Origin: Chloroflexota bacterium
GTDB taxonomy: Bacteria; Chloroflexota; Anaerolineae; J102
DNA length: 35,569 bases
Reading direction: 5' to 3'
Assembly (NCBI GenBank): GCA_003353825.1
Contig: PIVW01000005.1
Coordinates: 1 to 35,569 of the forward strand
Made by a program: the position numbers and the translations under genes. This document shows, one piece after another, positions 26,358 through 33,389 of the stretch. Numbering within the stretch: the stretch's first letter is position 1; every line of letters begins with the position of its first letter. The notes under the pieces are model-generated. The model made no database searches. It was given only the letters and a program-made list of their open reading frames with translations, and was not told where the DNA came from.

Positions 26358-26453
26358 TCTCAATCAGTAGGGGCGCACCCGGTAGGGACGCGCTCTTGCG
26401 GTCGCCCTTTGGGCAGGCGCAAGGCCGTGCCCTTACCCAGATTATTGAGATGA
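26358..26453 (+). repeat. Dispersed palindromic repeat, copy 2
   Basis: The outer ends TCTCAAT (26358-26364) and ATTGAGA (26444-26450) are inverted repeats. Inside are AGTAGGGGCGCACCC, TTGCGGTCGCCC, GGGCAGGCGCAA and CGTGCCC in the same order as in the minus strand of copy 1 (15865-15938). About 16 additional bases follow GCACCC. It lies 37 bases upstream of the kinase start codon, so it may hold or disturb that promoter. Confidence 0.75.
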
Positions 26454-26469
26454 CAAGATGGATTATACG

Positions 26470-26504
26470 AAAAGGGGGCCGATGGTTGGATTTCCATCGG
26501 CCCC
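26470..26504 (-). terminator. Rho-independent terminator after tRNA-Pro
   Basis: The 11-base perfect stem GGGGCCGATGG (26494-26504 read on the minus strand) pairs with 26475-26485 across an 8-base loop. It is followed on the minus strand by CTTTTCG. It starts 5 bases after the tRNA-Pro 3' end and is the clearest intrinsic terminator in the window, though with only four T residues. Confidence 0.85.
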
Positions 26505-26508
26505 TTGG

Positions 26509-26582
26509 TCGGGGCGGGGCGATTCGAACGCCCGACCTCTTGAACCCCATTCAAGCGCGCTACCGAGCTGCGCTACGCCCCG
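26509..26582 (-). tRNA. tRNA-Pro(GGG)
   Basis: The minus strand gives a 74-base cloverleaf. The acceptor CGGGGCG/CGCCCCG has the C1-G72 pair typical of bacterial tRNA-Pro. The D stem is GCGC/GCGC; the anticodon stem CTTGA/TCAAG has loop ATGGGGT, giving anticodon GGG. The T stem is GGGCG/CGCCC with loop TTCGAAT, and the discriminator is A. CCA is not encoded. It is followed directly by a strong hairpin terminator. Confidence 0.96.
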
Positions 26583-26703
26583 ACGGCGACAATTGGGAGA
26601 TTGGATGTAACCAGGGCTCGTGTCTACCCAACTGCACGGGCCAGTATAGCTAAAACCACGGTGGGTGGCAAGTTTTATCTGTGCGAGTGAGCACAAAAAG
26701 GTA

Positions 26704-26732
26704 TTGACGATGATTACAGAATTCGATATAAT
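26704..26732 (+). promoter_or_regulatory. Near-consensus sigma70 promoter of the tetR operon
   Basis: -35 TTGACG (26704-26709) and a perfect -10 TATAAT (26727-26732) are separated by exactly 17 bases. The start codon of the TetR gene lies 40 bases downstream of the -10 box. This is the best promoter match in the window. Confidence 0.88.
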
Positions 26733-26737
26733 AAAAT

Positions 26738-26757
26738 AAACAAACGTTCATTTGTTT
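26738..26757 (+). promoter_or_regulatory. Probable TetR operator palindrome
   Basis: A 20-base imperfect palindrome, AAACAAACGT facing TCATTTGTTT (8 of 10 positions symmetric), starts 6 bases after the -10 box and covers the expected transcription start. Its position and length suit repression by the TetR-family protein encoded 15 bases downstream. Binding itself is inferred. Confidence 0.7.
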
Positions 26758-26771
26758 TACAACTTTCAACT

Positions 26772-27389
26772 ATGACCTCGGAACCCAGTTCGGCCACTAA
26801 AGGCGAACGCACTCGCGCCACACTCCTCGCAGCCGCATACCAACAGTTTGTAACGAAAGGCTATCATGGCGCCTCTATGCGCAGTATCGCCGAAGCCGCC
26901 GGCATCACTGCGGGCGCCATCTATAACCATTATACCGGCAAAGAGGATATCTTCCGAGCAGTGGTGCTGGCCTATCATCCCTTTTCCTTGGCCCTGCCCC
27001 CCCTGGCCAACGCTGAGGGGGAGACGCTCAGTGACTTTCTGAACGATGCCATACAACGATTTGTACAGGCGTTCGAGGACAGTCCAGGCATCTTAAACCT
27101 GCTCTTTATCGAGTTGGTAGAATGCGAAGGGCGACATCTACCTGAGTTGGCTTCAGCCTTTGCGCCGGCTGTCATGGCCTTTGCCGAAAAAATGCAGGCA
27201 GCGCCCGACCTTTCTCGGACACAGCAACCGTTCGTGATAGTGCGAACATTCTTATCGATGCTGTTTGCATATTACATCACAGAACAGTTTCTCACGGGCG
27301 CACGATTCCCGACAGAAATAGGGGATGTAAGCGACTTCCTGGATATCTACCTGCACGGGGTTTTAGTGCGTGCAGAGGAGCAGACATGA
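26772..27389 (+). CDS. TetR-family transcriptional regulator
   Basis: 205 residues. An N-terminal helix-turn-helix (about 11-58) reads RATLLAAAYQQFVTKGYHG then MRSIAEAAGITAGAIYNHYTGKEDIF, the standard TetR DNA-binding region. A helical C-terminal ligand and dimer domain follows, ending near DFLDIYLHGVLV, similar to the AcrR/TetR_C_11-type regulators. The gene has its own near-consensus promoter and a palindrome over the expected start site, so negative autoregulation is likely. Its TGA overlaps the ATG of the downstream dikinase (ATGA), so both are one transcript. The ligand is unknown; an antibiotic or lipophilic compound is plausible given the downstream gene. Confidence 0.93.
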   Translation: MTSEPSSATKGERTRATLLAAAYQQFVTKGYHGASMRSIAEAAGITAGAIYNHYTGKEDIFRAVVLAYHPFSLALPPLANAEGETLSDFLNDAIQRFVQAFEDSPGILNLLFIELVECEGRHLPELASAFAPAVMAFAEKMQAAPDLSRTQQPFVIVRTFLSMLFAYYITEQFLTGARFPTEIGDVSDFLDIYLHGVLVRAEEQT

Positions 27390-30118
27390 CCCACAATACG
27401 TGGACGCTACCGCTGGATTCGTCAGAGGCTAGCCTGGCATCGGTAGGTGGCAAGGGCCTCAACCTCGCCCGCCTGGTTCGGGCTGGATTTCCGATTCCTG
27501 GCGGTTTTCTGATCACGACCGCTGCCTATCAATCGTTCGTGCAAACCAACAACTTACAACCCATCATCGAACAGGCGCTTGCCGGCATAAGGCCGGACGA
27601 CCCGAAAGCGCTGCAAAAGGCCTCAGCAGCGATTCGCGCCCGCTTCGATGAAGGGGTGATGCCGGACACGCTTGCCGCTGCATTCACAGAAACCTATGGC
27701 CAGTTCGAAAACCATCCAGTCGCCGTACGCTCCTCTGCCACCGCCGAAGATCTGCCCGATATGTCGTTCGCCGGGCAGCAAGATACCTTTTTAAATATCC
27801 TCGGCGCTCAGAAACTGCTGGATGCTATTGTGCACTGTTGGAGCAGTCTGTGGACAGCGAGAGCGATTGGTTATCGCGCCCGCAATCATATCTCCAGCCA
27901 AGATGTTGCCCTGGCCGTGGTCGTGCAGGAGATGGTCGAAAGTGAGGCTTCTGGCGTTTTATTCACAGCCAATCCCCTGAGCGGCAAACGTAGCGAGACT
28001 GTGATCGATGCCACGCTGGGTCTGGGCGAAGCCCTGGTGTCGGGCCAGGTCGAGCCGGATCACTATGTGGTAGACCGCGCTTCGGGTGAGATCATCGAAA
28101 AGAAGGTTGGGGCCAAGGCATTGATCATTACATCTGAGAAAGGTGGTGGAACCCATACGACGGTCGGACAGGCTACCACATCCCAGGCTATCCCAGACGG
28201 CGTCATCAAAAATCTGGTCGATTTGGGGCAAAACGTTGCCGAACACTATCAGGGCGAACCCCAGGATATCGAGTGGGGTTGGGCCGAAGACAAGCTCTTC
28301 CTTCTGCAATCTCGCCCCATCACCTCACTCTATCCTCTACCGCCCGGTGTGCCATCTCACCCACTACAGGTCATGTTCTCGTTCGCGGCCGTGCAAGGGA
28401 TCATGGATCCGATTACGCCGCTAGGGCAGGATATCATGATTTACTTTTTTTCGGGGCTGTCGCGCCTGTTCCAACCCCACACAACTCCAGAGTCTCAGGG
28501 CGTGGCATTGGTGGCCGCTGAACGTCTCTATCTGAATTACACAGGTGCGTTACGCCATGCCAAGGGCAGGAAGCTCATGCTGGCTGCGATGGGCTGGATC
28601 GAACCGAGTGTTCGCCAAGCCACAGAGACACTTCTCGATGAACCCGACCTGTCGCTGGTACCGAGGCACATTCGTCTGATCAGTTGGCTGCGACTGCTGC
28701 GCTTTATGGCAGGGATGATCGCTCGCGTGCTTTACACTATCGCTCGTCCTGACGCAGGGCGACGCGCCGTACAAAAGTATTTCCTGGCCCAGGAAAATCA
28801 GGTCGAAGACTTATTTCAGCCCGCCACAAGTTTCACACTACAACTGGATACGCTCGAGCATTTCTTTTTACTGACAACTCAGCAACTTTTCTCTAGCATC
28901 CTGCCCAGGATCGCCGGGGGAATGTCGATGCTCAATCTCTTGCTCAAACTCGCTCGCCCCTTACCTGATGGCGAAAGCCTGGTGCTGGAAATCACCCGTG
29001 GACTGCCGCACAATGTCACAACAGAGATGGACCTGGCATTATGGGAGACCGCCAAAACCATCCGCAATGACAGTGCTGCCCTGATGGTTTTTCGGCAGGA
29101 AGATGCGGCGACATTGGTTAGATTTTACTTGCATACCGCACTTCCCCCTGTTGCGCAGCAGGCGGTGGCCGATTTCCTGGCTCGTTATGGCATGCGCGGT
29201 CTCGGCGAGATCGATATGGGGCGGCCGCGCTGGCGAGAAGATACTACACCGGTGATGCAATCACTGCAGAGTTATCTACACATCGAACGCCCTGATCAAG
29301 CACCGGATGAAGTATTTCGGCGTGGCGCAGTGGCTGCCGAACAGGCTATCGAACGCCTGACAGAGGAGTTACGCCGCACACCACGTGGGCGAATCAAATC
29401 AAAAATGGTTCGTTTTGCCGCTCGTCGCGTCCGTGCGCTGAATGGCCTCAGAGAGACACCTAAATTCCTGATCATCCGCATCATGGGCATCATCCGAACC
29501 GCCCTATTGAAGCAGGGAGAGGTCTTGGCCGCAGACAACGTCATACAGGACCCTACCGATCTCTTCTATCTCCACCTAAAGGAGCTTCGGGCCCTGGCAG
29601 AGGGTGATCGGCGAGATTGGCAGGCGCTTGTGGAGGAGCGCCGCACCCAGTACGCGCAAGAAAAACGCCGTCGCCAGATCCCACGGCTGTTACTCAGCGA
29701 TGGGCGCGCCTTCTACGAAGGGCTACATGCTTCTGCAAACGACGGAGAGGGTATCGTGACAGGCAGTCCGGTGTCACCTGGCGTGGTCGAAGGGACGGTG
29801 CATGTCGTTTTCGATCCCACCCACGTTCAGCTCAAACCTGGCGAAATCCTCGTTTGCCCCGGCACCGACCCCTCGTGGACCCCACTATTTCTGGCAGCCG
29901 GCGGCCTGGTCATGGAAGTGGGCGGGATGATGACCCACGGCTCGGTGGTTGCACGAGAGTACGGGATCCCAGCTGTGGTGAGCGTGCATCAGGCCACAAC
30001 CCGTTTGCAGACGGGCCAACGGGTACGCGTGAATGGATCGAGCGGTGAAGTTCACATGCTCGACGGGAGAGAAAGTGATGATAAACAGATACCTGAAGTG
30101 GTCTCAGAAAAAGTATAG
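27386..30118 (+). CDS. Rifampicin-phosphotransferase-like PEP/pyruvate dikinase-family protein
   Basis: 910 residues, close to the roughly 860-900 of rifampicin phosphotransferases (Rph). The N-terminal PPDK_N ATP-grasp domain (about 1-315) has VGGKGLNLARL (Lys23), VRSSATAEDLPDMSFAGQQDTF (Arg115), VVVQEMVESEASGVLFT, and ends with DIEWGW and LLQSRPIT. The helical middle region (about 330-780) resembles the Rph substrate-binding part, with the conserved ADNVIQDPTDLFYL. The C-terminal swivelling phosphohistidine domain has GTDPSWTPLF and GGMMTHGSVVAREYGIPAVV with catalytic His851. The TIM-barrel PEP-binding domain of PEP synthase and PPDK is absent, so it is not a gluconeogenic enzyme. AGAGGAG lies 5 bases before the ATG. 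The true substrate is uncertain; PigC-like transferases share this layout. Confidence 0.85.
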   Translation: MTHNTWTLPLDSSEASLASVGGKGLNLARLVRAGFPIPGGFLITTAAYQSFVQTNNLQPIIEQALAGIRPDDPKALQKASAAIRARFDEGVMPDTLAAAFTETYGQFENHPVAVRSSATAEDLPDMSFAGQQDTFLNILGAQKLLDAIVHCWSSLWTARAIGYRARNHISSQDVALAVVVQEMVESEASGVLFTANPLSGKRSETVIDATLGLGEALVSGQVEPDHYVVDRASGEIIEKKVGAKALIITSEKGGGTHTTVGQATTSQAIPDGVIKNLVDLGQNVAEHYQGEPQDIEWGWAEDKLFLLQSRPITSLYPLPPGVPSHPLQVMFSFAAVQGIMDPITPLGQDIMIYFFSGLSRLFQPHTTPESQGVALVAAERLYLNYTGALRHAKGRKLMLAAMGWIEPSVRQATETLLDEPDLSLVPRHIRLISWLRLLRFMAGMIARVLYTIARPDAGRRAVQKYFLAQENQVEDLFQPATSFTLQLDTLEHFFLLTTQQLFSSILPRIAGGMSMLNLLLKLARPLPDGESLVLEITRGLPHNVTTEMDLALWETAKTIRNDSAALMVFRQEDAATLVRFYLHTALPPVAQQAVADFLARYGMRGLGEIDMGRPRWREDTTPVMQSLQSYLHIERPDQAPDEVFRRGAVAAEQAIERLTEELRRTPRGRIKSKMVRFAARRVRALNGLRETPKFLIIRIMGIIRTALLKQGEVLAADNVIQDPTDLFYLHLKELRALAEGDRRDWQALVEERRTQYAQEKRRRQIPRLLLSDGRAFYEGLHASANDGEGIVTGSPVSPGVVEGTVHVVFDPTHVQLKPGEILVCPGTDPSWTPLFLAAGGLVMEVGGMMTHGSVVAREYGIPAVVSVHQATTRLQTGQRVRVNGSSGEVHMLDGRESDDKQIPEVVSEKV

Positions 30119-30611
30119 TCTTAAGCAGCGATTGCTGGCATTGATACCGGCCGGCCTCCTTTTCGTCATCTTCCTGCCAGGCGGCCTGATCATCCTGTCA
30201 GGCTATCTCGACCGCTGGCTTGATCTCCCACCATTGGATATGGGAGATTTCAACACCTTGCTGGCTATGCTATTGATAGCGGGTGGATTCGGGCTCGCAC
30301 TATGGTCGATTCAATCACAACTGAGCATCGGGCACGGTACGCCGCTGCCAATGATGGCGACACAGAAACTGATCATCACCAAACCATTTAACTACTGTCG
30401 TAATCCAATGGCCTTGGGCACGATCCTCGGCTATTTGGGCATCGCCATCTGGGCAGAATCGCTGGCGGCCGTGGGACTCATTTTACTGGTCTCGGCTATT
30501 CTTCTCGCCTACATCAAAAAGTATGAGGAAGAAGAGATGGCCATGCGATTTGGCGCCGAGTACACCGCCTACAAAAAGTCAACACCCTTCTTGATACCGC
30601 GCTTCGGCTGA
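30078..30611 (+). CDS. Isoprenylcysteine carboxyl methyltransferase/PEMT-like membrane protein
   Basis: 177 residues with four or so hydrophobic segments. It ends with the ICMT/PEMT-type SAM-binding region: TKPFNYCRNPMALGTILGYLG, then KYEEEEMAMRFGAEYTAYKKSTPFLIPR. Family members methylate lipid or isoprenoid-linked substrates at the membrane. ATG 30078 has GGGAGA 7 bases upstream and overlaps the dikinase gene by 41 bases in another frame. An in-frame frame opening at 30033 would add 15 residues without a ribosome binding site. The deep overlap implies co-expression with the TetR and dikinase genes. Its substrate is unknown. Confidence 0.82.
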   Translation: MINRYLKWSQKKYSLKQRLLALIPAGLLFVIFLPGGLIILSGYLDRWLDLPPLDMGDFNTLLAMLLIAGGFGLALWSIQSQLSIGHGTPLPMMATQKLIITKPFNYCRNPMALGTILGYLGIAIWAESLAAVGLILLVSAILLAYIKKYEEEEMAMRFGAEYTAYKKSTPFLIPRFG

Positions 30612-30645
30612 TTGCGTCAGATCAGGCGTCTAAACCATCAACATT

Positions 30646-31050
30646 ATGTCAACAGATCATTCAATCCTCTCCTTTTTGCTTGGCGCATCAGCCGTTCCCT
30701 TGCCGATGCTGCCCGCGTTTATCCCCAGGCTTGGCTTGTTGCCACTCTATCGTATGCGCCCGCTGCGCGGAATCGTGTTGTCAATTGCCTGGCTACTAGC
30801 AATTGTTGCGCGAAATGCAATGCCGGGCACGTTGAGCAATCTCCTGTACGGGGCCCTCTTATTCTTTGCGCTCGCAGCCACGATCATAGAGCCGCAACGA
30901 GTGTTTGTCGCCCTCAATGCCCCTAACCATATTCCCGCCAAGCGGGCGCTCATCTCAGATGATGTGGTCATCTTGGGATACGAGGATGGTGGCTTGGTTG
31001 GAGTGAATTCCATCCTAACAGTGCTGTTTTCGAACAAGGGAGTTGAATGA
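30646..31050 (+). CDS. Small membrane protein, possibly a truncated DUF3179 protein
   Basis: 134 residues with three hydrophobic segments (about 7-34, 43-58 and 66-82), then a roughly 50-residue soluble tail reading EPQRVFVALNAPNHIPAKRA and DDVVILGYEDGG. The tail loosely recalls the start of DUF3179 domains, which continue for another 200 or so residues, but here the frame ends 20 residues later. No remainder is found before the convergent oxidoreductase gene 11 bases away. It may be a decayed gene or a genuine short protein. It starts 34 bases after the ICMT-like gene and could belong to the same transcript. I cannot assign a function. Confidence 0.5.
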   Translation: MSTDHSILSFLLGASAVPLPMLPAFIPRLGLLPLYRMRPLRGIVLSIAWLLAIVARNAMPGTLSNLLYGALLFFALAATIIEPQRVFVALNAPNHIPAKRALISDDVVILGYEDGGLVGVNSILTVLFSNKGVE

Positions 31051-31061
31051 CTCGCCACTTG

Positions 31062-32243
31062 CTAGATGATCTTGTACGGATGTTCGTAAACAGGCTTGCC
31101 CTCCAAAATCCGTTTTGGTGAAAAAGCCGCCAGGGCCAGGGTAGGTACTCGGCCCAGGATCAGATCGGCCAGATAACTTCCGACGGCGTGGCATTGCTGA
31201 AAGCCGTGTCCGGAAAAGCCATTGGTCAGATAAAAACCAGAGAGTTCCGGCCACTCGCCCAACAGGGCATTGCCGTCGATAGTATTCATGGCGTAAAGCC
31301 CGGCCCAACCGCTGCGTAATCTCAGGCGCTCGAACGTGGGCAGATATTCGACTAGTTCCGGCCACATCAAAGTCTCGAAACGTTTACGGCTCCAGCTAAA
31401 ATCTGTGACCGTTATCGGATCATCGGGGTAAGACTTTCCGCACATGAAATGGCCGCCACCTTCATGGATGACGTACAAACCTGAGGGAAAAAACAGAGAT
31501 GGGATGATGTCTTCATGCTTCGCTTCTGTTTCGACGATATAGACCTGTCTCATGACCGGTTCCACCGGTAAATCAACCCCAACCGTGCGCGCCAACCCAG
31601 CCGCCCACGCCCCGGCGCAGTTGGCGATAATCCCAGCCTTCAGTGTCTCACCTGACGCTAGTTTCACCCCAGTGACCGCAGTGGCGCCTTTACTGAAAGA
31701 TGCGATCTCGGCTTCGAGAAAAGTGGCGCCCAGGGACACGGCTTTTTTCTTATAGGCCATCAGCACGGCCAGGGGCGACATCGAGCCATCTCTAGGGCCA
31801 AAGGTTCCGGCAACGCATCCCGCCAGGTTGTACAAGGGCATGCGCGCTCGTACAGCGTTTGGCTCCAGCCACTCAATCTCGCAGCCCAAGCTTTTTTGCA
31901 GATCAAATCCTTGCCTGGCCAGCGCCACGCCCACCTCATCGACGATAAACATGTTGCCCTGCTGGCGAAAGGCGATATCTGGCGCGTCGCCGTCGACCGT
32001 CATTTCCTCGACAAAGGACCCCAGTACCTCCAACGCGTACAGCGACATCAAGATGTTTTCCTTGACGTTGAACTGGATACGTGTGTTGCCGTCCGAAAGG
32101 GCGGTAGAAGATCGGGCGTGGGTCATGTCCCTCTCGACGACTGCGACCTTGAGGTGGCGCTCCTTTTTGAGCAAGTTGTAGGCGACGGCACAGCCCATCA
32201 CCCCGCCGCCGGCTATTATTATATCGAATGTTCTCTCACTCAT
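31062..32243 (-). CDS. FAD-dependent oxidoreductase (DAO/sarcosine oxidase-like)
   Basis: 393 residues of the D-amino-acid-oxidase/sarcosine and dimethylglycine oxidase superfamily (FOXRED1-like). The N-terminal dinucleotide-binding motif is IIAGGGVMGCAVAYNL with GxGxxG at residues 12-17. A conserved acidic/Arg end of the second strand follows (VVERD), then GARLASGET-like and IIANCAGAWAAGLA in the middle. The C-terminal FAD contact is YLTNGFSGHGFQQCHAVG. Such enzymes oxidise secondary amines or amino acids with flavin and pass electrons to oxygen or a quinone. ATG 32243 is preceded by AGAAGG. It is transcribed convergently with the small membrane ORF. The substrate cannot be told from sequence. 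Confidence 0.9.
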   Translation of the reverse strand: MSERTFDIIIAGGGVMGCAVAYNLLKKERHLKVAVVERDMTHARSSTALSDGNTRIQFNVKENILMSLYALEVLGSFVEEMTVDGDAPDIAFRQQGNMFIVDEVGVALARQGFDLQKSLGCEIEWLEPNAVRARMPLYNLAGCVAGTFGPRDGSMSPLAVLMAYKKKAVSLGATFLEAEIASFSKGATAVTGVKLASGETLKAGIIANCAGAWAAGLARTVGVDLPVEPVMRQVYIVETEAKHEDIIPSLFFPSGLYVIHEGGGHFMCGKSYPDDPITVTDFSWSRKRFETLMWPELVEYLPTFERLRLRSGWAGLYAMNTIDGNALLGEWPELSGFYLTNGFSGHGFQQCHAVGSYLADLILGRVPTLALAAFSPKRILEGKPVYEHPYKII

Positions 32244-32549
32244 AGATGGACCTTCTCTACGTATCTCATCGCAACGAAAGCGTCAATTTGCCCTGGTACT
32301 TCAAGGCGCAAGTAACTTTGTTGTTCGTAGTAAGCGAGTTATTGCCGCAACCAGTTCGCATTAGCGCTAAAGCGCTTACTACAAACTGCCGCCTTGCTTA
32401 TGCCGATTTGTACGGGTCGATTCTGAACCTGGCATTGCTCTATCTAGTGTACCCACTCTGCCGATGTTAGTAAAATGACAGGTATCCCCGTTAGTCAAGC
32501 GATTTGACCAATCACGGATAAGGCGTTTACCATCTAGCCAATCGTATAC
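32244..32549. other. Intergenic region before selC
   Basis: This 306-base stretch separates the oxidoreductase start from tRNA-Sec. It contains the REP-like palindromic element described separately. It must also hold the divergent promoters of both neighbours. A TTGACC at about 32511-32516 could be a -35 box for selC, but no good -10 follows, so it is not called. Confidence 0.45.
32301..32397. repeat. REP-like palindromic element
   Basis: A perfect 10-base inverted repeat, GTAGTAAGCG (32327-32336) and CGCTTACTAC (32373-32382), extends outward with one mismatch (GTTC versus GTTT). More weakly, it reaches a CAAGGCG at 32302 facing GCCGCCTTG at the right end. A self-complementary AGCGCT lies near the right arm. 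No ORF is inside. It differs in sequence from the 15.9/26.4-kb repeat family. Confidence 0.65.
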
Positions 32550-32645
32550 GGGGGTGGATGTGTCCCGGTGGGCGCCCCGGTCTTCAAAATCGGTGGCGGG
32601 CGCCGCGTAGGTGTCCGCGATGGGTTCGACTCCCATCCATCCCCG
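32550..32645 (+). tRNA. selC: tRNA-Sec(TCA), selenocysteine tRNA
   Basis: A 96-base tRNA with every bacterial tRNA-Sec hallmark. The 8-bp acceptor is GGGGGTGG/CCATCCCC. The D stem is 6 bp long (32560-32565 with 32570-32575) with a 4-base loop CGGT. The anticodon stem CCGGT/ATCGG has loop CTTCAAA, giving anticodon TCA. The extra-long variable arm is a 9-bp stem (32596-32604 with 32610-32618). The 5-bp T stem ATGGG/CCCAT has loop TTCGACT, and the discriminator is G73. The acceptor plus T stem therefore total 13 bp. The following bases are CCT, so CCA is not encoded. It inserts selenocysteine at UGA; selA, selB and selD are not in the window. Confidence 0.97.
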
Positions 32646-32649
32646 CCTC

Positions 32650-32674
32650 CCTTGCTGCTGTGCTAAGGCTTTTT
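32650..32674 (+). terminator. Possible weak terminator after selC
   Basis: CCTTGC (32650-32655) can pair with GCTAAGG (32662-32668) with one bulged base, followed by CTTTTT. The stem is short and imperfect, so this is tentative. Confidence 0.35.
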
Positions 32675-32780
32675 CAGCAAAATTAGCTCGCTGGATTCTT
32701 CGATGAGATTGGCGAATCGCTGATCGTATTGCCAATAAGGCTCGTGCTTCTACCAAGAAATGTCTGGCCGAGAACCCCAG

Positions 32781-33146
32781 ATGATGACGACACAAGATAT
32801 CAATCTTAATTTTGAGGCGGGGCCTTTGCACATCGAGCGTATGGCGGTGCATCCCTATCCTGATCTCAAACGAATCTGGGTACGCGTGCAGCTTTCGGCT
32901 TTCGAGCACCCGCCCAATGTACGCCTGAGTTGTCTAGACAGTGCGGGGAATGAAGTCGCCGAGATGTTATTAGTGGAATGGCGTGATCCTTATATTTCGC
33001 TGACTCTGCACCTGCGCCAGGGCGTGCCTGAGGCTCAGTACACTCTGCTGGCCGAGATCGCTCGAGATGAACAATTGCTGGACGGCCAAGAATATCCTTT
33101 TCAACTGGTTTTTGAAGAGCCCGAAGAGGCTGCCCCGACTGGGTAA
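32781..33146 (+). CDS. Conserved-looking small hypothetical protein
   Basis: 121 residues from ATG 32781; ATG 32760 and 32784 are alternatives and none has a strong ribosome binding site. The alternating hydrophobic pattern (IWVRVQLSAFEHPPNVRLSC, NEVAEMLLVEWRDP, YTLLAEIARD, YPFQLVFEEPEE) suggests an all-beta sandwich of about 100 residues. There is no signal peptide or membrane helix, so it is probably cytoplasmic. Coding character is supported by regular codon use and the lack of an equally good frame on the other strand. I do not recognise the family and assign no function. It lies about 135 bases after selC and 243 bases before the ligase gene. Confidence 0.72.
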   Translation: MMTTQDINLNFEAGPLHIERMAVHPYPDLKRIWVRVQLSAFEHPPNVRLSCLDSAGNEVAEMLLVEWRDPYISLTLHLRQGVPEAQYTLLAEIARDEQLLDGQEYPFQLVFEEPEEAAPTG

Positions 33147-33230
33147 CCTCGCGTGTGCGTCAAGTTTTTCGGCACAATCCAATGAAGAGCATGATCAGCA
33201 GAATAGCTGCAGCTCATTTGAATAGCTGAC

Positions 33231-33272
33231 AATAATTAATAGTGAATTGTGAATGATTAATTGTCAATGTTT
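33231..33272. repeat. Period-7 array, unit AATNNTN
   Basis: Six heptamers in register: AATAATT, AATAGTG, AATTGTG, AATGATT, AATTGTC, AATGTTT. Because of their composition they also form a loose inverted repeat (TGACAAT near 33227 facing ATTGTCA near 33260). The array lies upstream of the carboxylate-amine ligase gene. Confidence 0.6.
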
Positions 33273-33389
33273 GACCTCAATTTTGTGTTCTCATTTTAGC
33301 CCATTGAAATCTCTTACTCTTAGTGTAAGCTAGATACTTTCCTCAGTTCAGCTTTCTCAAACCGCAACCTTCTACATAGGTGGTGTCCC

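Noticed and set aside
26322..26363. Longer kinase start at TTG 26363
   Set aside because: The extra residues run into the dispersed repeat and do not resemble the family; ATG 26321 gives a natural N-terminus.
27386..30118. Phosphoenolpyruvate synthase or pyruvate phosphate dikinase
   Set aside because: The ATP-grasp and phosphohistidine domains are present but the C-terminal PEP-binding TIM barrel is missing, and the middle region fits Rph-type proteins.
30612..31061. UGA readthrough as selenocysteine at the end of the small membrane ORF
   Set aside because: After TGA the frame stops again within five codons and no SECIS-like hairpin is seen, so recoding is unlikely.
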